Shown here: positions 7,968 through 11,900 of the stretch, in pieces
How positions within the stretch are numbered: position 1 is the stretch's first letter
Layout of the letters: every line of letters starts with the position of its first letter
DNA from: UBA4719 sp038249115
Lineage (GTDB): Bacteria; Actinomycetota; Actinomycetes; Actinomycetales; Dermatophilaceae
Direction of reading: 5' to 3'
NCBI GenBank assembly: GCA_038249115.1
Contig: JBBRWQ010000096.1
Coordinates: 1 to 11,900 of the forward strand
Length of the DNA stretch: 11,900 nt
The notes under the pieces: generated by a model
Seen by the model: only the letters and a program-made list of their open reading frames with translations
What the model was told of the DNA's origin: nothing
The model's database searches: none
Made by a program: the position numbers and the translations under genes

Positions 7968-10900
7968 ATGACACTCATCGACCCGGCTGACACGTCAGCC
8001 CCGCGCTCGTACACCCTGCGTGGTGTCGCTCTCCTGGCCACCGCCAGCATGGTGGCGGCGGTTAGCCTGCTCGCCATCCCGGGCAGTGCGCAGGCCGCCA
8101 CCACTGCGGCCTCGCATCCCTCGGTCGTGGTGTCCGCTGTAGCGGCAGGCAAGCTGGCCCCCCAGGGCTGCACCGCAAGCGGAACCACGGACAGCTGTGA
8201 CCTCTTTGCGATGGAGGGCACCACCTCGGTGCTCGGAGGTGCGTCGATCAACATCTGGGGCTTCTCGAGCACCGGAGCGACCGGCTCGGCAACCGCACCG
8301 GGACCGCTGCTGGTGGTCAACCAGGGCGACACCGTCTCGGTGACCCTGCACAACCAGATCGCCGGCCAGCAGGTCTCCCTGACCTTCCCGGGGCAGCCGA
8401 CCACGGCGTTCGCGGTCGGCAGTCTTTCGGCTGCTGCTGAGGAGACCGGTATTGGCTCCGCCGATCCTGCGAAGACCTACACCTTCACGGCCTCTCGCGC
8501 CGGCACGTTCATCTACGAGGCAGGCCACACTGCCAATGGCACCCGGCAGGTCGCCATGGGCCTGGCCGGTGCGCTGGTGGTCCGGTCCTCGGACGGCTCG
8601 GCCTACGGACCGCCCGCGACCGGCTACCCCACCACCGCCTACGACGATGACGCCGTGGTCGTGCTCAGCGAGATCGACCCTGCGTTCAACGCCTGCCCGA
8701 TCTCGTGCTCTGCCTACCCCCTGGGCTTCGACATGCGGAACTTCGCTCCGAAGTACCGGCTGATCAACGGCAAGCCGTTCCCCTCCACCGACCTGATCAG
8801 CACTGACCAGGGCCACACGGTCCTCCTGCGCTACGCCAACGTCGGCTCCGAGAGCCACTCGATGAGCCTGCTCGGGGACGACCAGACACTGGTCGCCCAG
8901 GATGGTCACGCCATGAAGTACGCCGAGGCAGAAGTTGCCATGGCGGTCGAGCCCGGCGCCACCGCAGACACCCTTGTCACGATGCCCTCAGGCCCTGAAT
9001 CCAAGGTCGCGCTCTACGAGGCGGCGGGACACCTGGACAACAACGGGCAGACCACTGCCGACCCTCTGTCCTTCGCCTTCGGCGGCATGCTCACCTTCCT
9101 GGACACCGCTGCGCCACCACCCAGCACCGACCTCGTCGGTCCGGTCTCCTCACACGTCACCGCGTCCCCCAACCCCTCCAGCGGGCTGGCGGATGTCACG
9201 GTCACAGCTGACCTCAGCGACGCCACCACCGGTAATTCGAACGTCGACCAGGCCGAGCTCGTCATCGACGACGCCACCGTTAGCGTCGGCTTCGGGACCC
9301 CGATGACCGGCGCCTTCCCCGGCGTGAACGTTGCCGGCGCGACCGGCATCATCACCACTGCGGTCATGGCCGGTCTCGACGCGGGCAAGCACACCGTGTT
9401 CGTTCGCGCCCACGACACAGCAGGAAAGTGGGGCGTGGTCGGCGCAACGATCTTCAACCTGCCCAAGACGGGTCCGCAGACCACGAATGGCAGCGCCACG
9501 CCTTCGCCGGCCAACGGCACCCTGGACGTCGCCGTCTCGGCCACCGGTGACGACAGAACTGCCGGCGGCACCATCGACGGCGCCGAGTACTTCCTGGACG
9601 CCCTCGGGGCCGACGGTTCCGGCACAGCGATCACACCCAACCGCGTGGCCTCGGTCGTCTCCCTTGACCCGGTCATCCCTGCGCTAACCGTCCTGGCGCT
9701 CACCGAAGGCGTGCACCATGTCTTCGTCCACAGCCATGACTCCCTCGGCCTGTGGGGCCCACCCCTGGACATCCCCCTGTCTGTGGACAAGACCGGTCCC
9801 GGCGTCGACGGCGCCGATGTCAAACCCAACCCGACCAACGCGATCCTGACCACCACTGCCCACCCGGGATACCTGTGGGTTTCGGCCAGTATCACTGACC
9901 CCAACACTGGTGGGACAGGGAACACGGTCGCGGATGCCGAGTTCTTCCTGGACACCATTGGTGCACCCGGAACCGGGGCGCAGCTGGCACCGGTGGACGG
10001 CTCTATGAACACCTCGACGGAGTCAGTCGCCGGTGGAATCCCCATCTCCCAGGTCAGGTCGCTGAGCAACGGCACGCACCACGTGTCGGTCCGCGGCCAG
10101 GACGCCGCTGGCAACTGGGGTCCCTTGTACCCGATGAACCTGGTCGTGGACAAGACCGCCCCCGTGCTCGTGAGCGTCACGGGCAGCCAGAACCCGACCA
10201 CCGGTGTGGTGACGCTGACCGCGCCGCTGCCCGTCAATGAGCCGGGTGGCTTTGTCGCCACTCAGTTCTGGCTCGGCACCACCGACCCGGGCGCCGGTAA
10301 AGGCACCAGCGTGCCGTTCGCCATCGTGGCTGGAAACATCGTGGCGACCGTGCCGCTGGCCGGTCTTCCCTCGGGGACCCAGCGGTTCAACCTGCGGGTG
10401 CAGGACGCCGCTGGCAACTGGAGCAACGCGGTCAACACCAACGTCACGGTCAGGCTGAACAGCATCTTCTCCAGCCCGTTCACGATAACCAGCGGCAGCC
10501 TCGGGTGGACCAGCAAGACGAATAGCCCAACCGTCACCCTGGCGGCCGGCATTCCGTTCGGAGGGACCAACCGAGGCCTGCAGGTGGCTGAGTTTGGTAC
10601 CAGAACAAACAGGAACCGCTACGTGACAGACAACTCACCCACTCTGGAGGTGGGGTATCACGCATCGTTCGCCTTCGACGCCAACACGCTGACACCCGCG
10701 TCCGGGTTCGCGCTCACCCTCTTCGAGGGACGCACGGCAGCGGCAGCGCAGGTCTTCGCTGTGCAGCTCCAGCGGGTAGGCGGGGTCAACCAGATCGGGA
10801 CCGTCATGGCTGGCCAGGCAGGCCTCACCACCTGGGTCACCCTGCCGACCGGACCCCACACCATCCAGGTCGACTGGTTGGCAGCCACCTCCGGATCGCT

Positions 10901-11063
10901 GCAGCTGCAGCTTGACGGATCGCCCGTCTCGACGCTGACCGGCAACACCAGCGCGTCGGTGATGGAGACCGCTCTGCTCGGCCTGACGGCCGGGGTCACT
11001 AACCCGGTGACAGGAATAGCGTTCTTCGACTCGTTCGTGTCCACCCGTTTCACGCTGCCGTAG
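7968..11063 (+). CDS. Secreted copper-ligand-free two-domain cupredoxin protein with four Ig-like repeats and LamG-like C-terminus
   Basis: This 1031-residue exported protein has a signal peptide with hydrophobic core about 19-37 and likely cleavage after A41-Q42-A43. Cupredoxin domain 1 (about 60-208) resembles that of the preceding gene: SLTFPGQ (137-143) replaces the HWHG site and YEAGH (183-187) replaces YHSH. Domain 2 (about 218-381) starts with LSEIDP and RLINGKPFPST and has ESHSMS (H297, M299) in place of HxHG. A complete oxidase site is therefore impossible within this chain. Four Ig-like repeats follow (about 383-501, 502-608, 609-730, 731-830), each ending in a variant of VR-x-x-D-x-x-G-x-W-(G/S), and two ending in VDKTxP. 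The last 200 residues resemble a LamG/concanavalin-like module widespread in exported actinobacterial proteins (YVTDNSP, FFDSFVSTR). The likely role is structural: a third cupredoxin subunit that also binds a surface or glycan. A degenerating pseudo-enzyme is possible, but the frame is intact. Confidence 0.82.
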   Translation: MTLIDPADTSAPRSYTLRGVALLATASMVAAVSLLAIPGSAQAATTAASHPSVVVSAVAAGKLAPQGCTASGTTDSCDLFAMEGTTSVLGGASINIWGFSSTGATGSATAPGPLLVVNQGDTVSVTLHNQIAGQQVSLTFPGQPTTAFAVGSLSAAAEETGIGSADPAKTYTFTASRAGTFIYEAGHTANGTRQVAMGLAGALVVRSSDGSAYGPPATGYPTTAYDDDAVVVLSEIDPAFNACPISCSAYPLGFDMRNFAPKYRLINGKPFPSTDLISTDQGHTVLLRYANVGSESHSMSLLGDDQTLVAQDGHAMKYAEAEVAMAVEPGATADTLVTMPSGPESKVALYEAAGHLDNNGQTTADPLSFAFGGMLTFLDTAAPPPSTDLVGPVSSHVTASPNPSSGLADVTVTADLSDATTGNSNVDQAELVIDDATVSVGFGTPMTGAFPGVNVAGATGIITTAVMAGLDAGKHTVFVRAHDTAGKWGVVGATIFNLPKTGPQTTNGSATPSPANGTLDVAVSATGDDRTAGGTIDGAEYFLDALGADGSGTAITPNRVASVVSLDPVIPALTVLALTEGVHHVFVHSHDSLGLWGPPLDIPLSVDKTGPGVDGADVKPNPTNAILTTTAHPGYLWVSASITDPNTGGTGNTVADAEFFLDTIGAPGTGAQLAPVDGSMNTSTESVAGGIPISQVRSLSNGTHHVSVRGQDAAGNWGPLYPMNLVVDKTAPVLVSVTGSQNPTTGVVTLTAPLPVNEPGGFVATQFWLGTTDPGAGKGTSVPFAIVAGNIVATVPLAGLPSGTQRFNLRVQDAAGNWSNAVNTNVTVRLNSIFSSPFTITSGSLGWTSKTNSPTVTLAAGIPFGGTNRGLQVAEFGTRTNRNRYVTDNSPTLEVGYHASFAFDANTLTPASGFALTLFEGRTAAAAQVFAVQLQRVGGVNQIGTVMAGQAGLTTWVTLPTGPHTIQVDWLAATSGSLQLQLDGSPVSTLTGNTSASVMETALLGLTAGVTNPVTGIAFFDSFVSTRFTLP
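9115..10455 (+). repeat. Four tandem Ig-like domain repeats inside the third oxidase-like gene
   Basis: Four units of about 100-120 codons end in HTVFVRAHDTAGKWG, HHVFVHSHDSLGLWG, HHVSVRGQDAAGNWG and QRFNLRVQDAAGNWS. Units 2 and 3 also share a EYFLD/EFFLD strand and a closing VDKT phrase. Units 3 and 4 share an exact 21-base match at 10098-10118 and 10401-10421, which suggests that the last duplication is the most recent or that gene conversion keeps these copies alike. The other units differ clearly at DNA level. Confidence 0.7.
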
Positions 11064-11075
11064 GCAGTCCATCAC

Positions 11076-11111
11076 TTCCCGGGGCCGCGACTCCCTTTGC
11101 GGCCCCGGGAA
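11076..11111 (+). terminator. GC-rich perfect hairpin, likely terminator or attenuating stem
   Basis: A perfect 13-base inverted repeat has its left arm at 11076-11088 (TTCCCGGGGCCGC) and its right arm at 11099-11111, around a ten-base loop. It starts 13 bases after the stop of the large cupredoxin gene. No T-run follows the stem, which is common for actinobacterial terminators. It ends 21 bases before the next start codon and nine bases before its ribosome binding site, so it could also stabilise the 3' end of the upstream message or damp expression of the downstream pair. Confidence 0.65.
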
Positions 11112-11120
11112 CCCTCAGGG

Positions 11121-11126
11121 AGGAGG
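11121..11126 (+). promoter_or_regulatory. Strong ribosome binding site of the small membrane-anchored protein
   Basis: AGGAGG, within a longer GGGAGGAGGAG run, lies six bases before the ATG at 11133. This selects that start over the in-frame upstream ATG at 11097, which lies inside the hairpin loop. Confidence 0.75.
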
Positions 11127-11132
11127 AGCCCC

Positions 11133-11606
11133 ATGTCTGTTCACACTGTCGCCCCTACCGAGCGCAGGTCCCGGCCTCTGGCCCGGTGGATCGTCCTGGC
11201 CGTCCTGGCCGTGCTCATGGCACTGGTCATCAGCAATCTCGCCCAGTCCCGGGCCCTGGCAAGCCGATCCGTGCCACAGAGCGCCGCGATGGAGCAGGCC
11301 CTCGGGGTGCGGTTCTCACGGGTGGCAGTGGTCGCGGACGGTGGGCTCATCACGGTGAGCTACGTCGTGCTCGACCCCGAGAAGGCGAGTCGATTCCAGC
11401 TGGATGGCGCTAACCCGCCTGTACTCCACAGCGAGGCACGTGGTCTCAGCACCCAACGGGTGTCGCTGATGAAGCAGGGTCACACCTTGCGGGCCGGTCA
11501 GACCTACTACTTGGTGTACCAGAACACGCGAGGGGCTCTGCGACCCCACGAGCTGGTATCGATCGACGCCGGCGCGCTTCACCTGCGCCACGTCCCAGTG
11601 CTGTGA
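11133..11606 (+). CDS. Small single-pass membrane-anchored protein of unknown function next to copC
   Basis: I do not recognise a named family for this 157-residue protein. It has a basic N-terminus (R12, R13, R15, R18), one hydrophobic segment at about 19-36 and an extracytoplasmic region of about 120 residues, giving an N-in, C-out topology. The outer part looks beta-rich and holds distinctive phrases: VRFSRVAVVADGGLITVSY, MKQGHTLRAGQTYYLVYQN and GALRPHE. It has no Cys and few His, so it has no obvious copper motif of its own. The chosen start follows a strong ribosome binding site. Its stop overlaps the start of the CopC gene (TGATG), so the two are probably translated as a pair and act together in copper handling outside the membrane. 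That role is inferred from context only. Confidence 0.75.
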   Translation: MSVHTVAPTERRSRPLARWIVLAVLAVLMALVISNLAQSRALASRSVPQSAAMEQALGVRFSRVAVVADGGLITVSYVVLDPEKASRFQLDGANPPVLHSEARGLSTQRVSLMKQGHTLRAGQTYYLVYQNTRGALRPHELVSIDAGALHLRHVPVL

Positions 11607-11900
11607 TGCCAGGCCGGCAGCTGTCGGGTCGGGCACGTGGGCTGTTCGTGGCGGGAGCCCTCATCGCGTTCAGCGTTCTGGCGCCCGCCCCGTCCGCACA
11701 GGCGCACGCCTTCCTCGAGAGCAGCAACCCTGCGGACGGTTTAGTGGTGGCTACCGCTCCCTCTACTTTGCGGCTGAGCTTCAGCGAGTCCGTGGTCCTC
11801 TCGGCGGTGAGGATCGACCTGGTCGACGCGCACGGTCGCCATGTCGCTCCAACGGCGGTGCGACTGCAGCCGGAAGGCGACCCCGGGGCCACAGAGGATC
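11606..11900 (+). CDS. copC: CopC-family copper-binding protein, N-terminal part only, cut by the window edge
   Basis: This gene encodes a periplasmic or cell-surface copper carrier of the CopC/YcnJ type. The 98 residues present comprise a Sec signal peptide (R4, R9, R11; hydrophobic 13-27) with predicted cleavage after A31-Q32-A33. That leaves H34 as the first mature residue, in the sequence HAFLESSNPADG. In CopC proteins this N-terminal His and its amine bind Cu(II), so the cleavage position is functionally meaningful. The next strands (TLRLSFSESV and RIDLVDAHGRHV) match the CopC beta-barrel pattern. The remaining copper ligands and any fused CopD-type membrane domain lie beyond the window. 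The ATG overlaps the previous stop by one base and has no clear ribosome binding site, which suggests translational coupling. Together with the oxidase genes it points to copper delivery or homeostasis. Family assignment is confident; standalone CopC versus a CopC-CopD fusion cannot be decided. Confidence 0.85.
   Translation, partial: MPGRQLSGRARGLFVAGALIAFSVLAPAPSAQAHAFLESSNPADGLVVATAPSTLRLSFSESVVLSAVRIDLVDAHGRHVAPTAVRLQPEGDPGATED

Larger units (their letters stand above)
11064..11132 (+). other. Intergenic gap between the oxidase operon and the copper-protein pair
   Basis: This 69-base gap is the longest non-coding stretch in the window. It holds a strong GC hairpin and the ribosome binding site of the next gene. 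I see no convincing -10/-35 promoter in it, so the downstream pair may be expressed by read-through past the hairpin or from a promoter that I cannot recognise. Confidence 0.5.

Noticed and set aside
7995..10261. Minus-strand reading frames opposite the third cupredoxin gene (7995-8909 and 9014-10261)
   Set aside because: They have the same character as other antisense shadows: no recognisable motif, and complete overlap with a coding region that has clear domains.
1..11900. CRISPR arrays, tRNA or rRNA genes, insertion sequences
   Set aside because: No regularly spaced short repeats, no cloverleaf or rRNA signatures, and no transposase motifs or terminal inverted repeats were seen; the window is almost wholly coding.

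Overview
This high-GC window carries same-strand genes only: long uninterrupted reading frames, very GC-rich third codon positions, a twin-arginine signal, GGAG-type ribosome binding sites and very short intergenic gaps. Together these suggest an actinobacterium. I cannot name the genus. Every readable product appears to be exported or membrane-anchored, and copper is the recurring theme.

Layout, left to right, all on +: (1) a very large extracytoplasmic protein (1-5262) with prealbumin/SdrD-B-like beta-sandwich modules, an IPT/TIG domain and a long right-handed beta-helix; (2) a Tat-exported two-cupredoxin-domain multicopper-oxidase protein (5318-6616); (3) a second two-cupredoxin-domain protein with a Sec-type signal (6639-7958); (4) a third two-cupredoxin-domain protein extended by four Ig-like repeats and a LamG-like C-terminal module (7968-11063); (5) after a strong GC-rich hairpin, a small membrane-anchored protein of unknown function (11133-11606), overlapping by one base (6) a CopC-type copper-binding protein that runs off the right edge (11606-11900). 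Genes 2 to 4 are 22 and 9 bases apart, and gene 1 is 55 bases upstream, so genes 1 to 4 look like one operon.

The main observation is that copper ligands are divided among the three oxidase-like proteins. Gene 2 carries, in its first domain, the complete type 1 copper set and half of the trinuclear-cluster histidines (HxxHxHG and HCHx5Hx4M), but its second domain lacks the other half. Gene 3 is the mirror image: its first domain has lost the histidines, while its second carries HxHG and HSHxxxQ, the missing half. Gene 4 has neither set. Taken together they hold six cupredoxin domains and exactly one complete set of copper motifs, the content of a single ceruloplasmin-like or MnxG-like oxidase. 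My inference is a heteromeric, probably heterotrimeric, multicopper oxidase whose single trinuclear site forms at the gene 2/gene 3 interface. The CopC protein next door could supply copper, and the giant beta-helix protein could be a surface scaffold. The substrate is unknown; a metal such as Mn(II), Fe(II) or Cu(I) is a guess prompted by acidic residues beside the type 1 site.

No RNA genes, mobile elements or CRISPR arrays were seen, and no gene-free stretch exceeds 70 bases.
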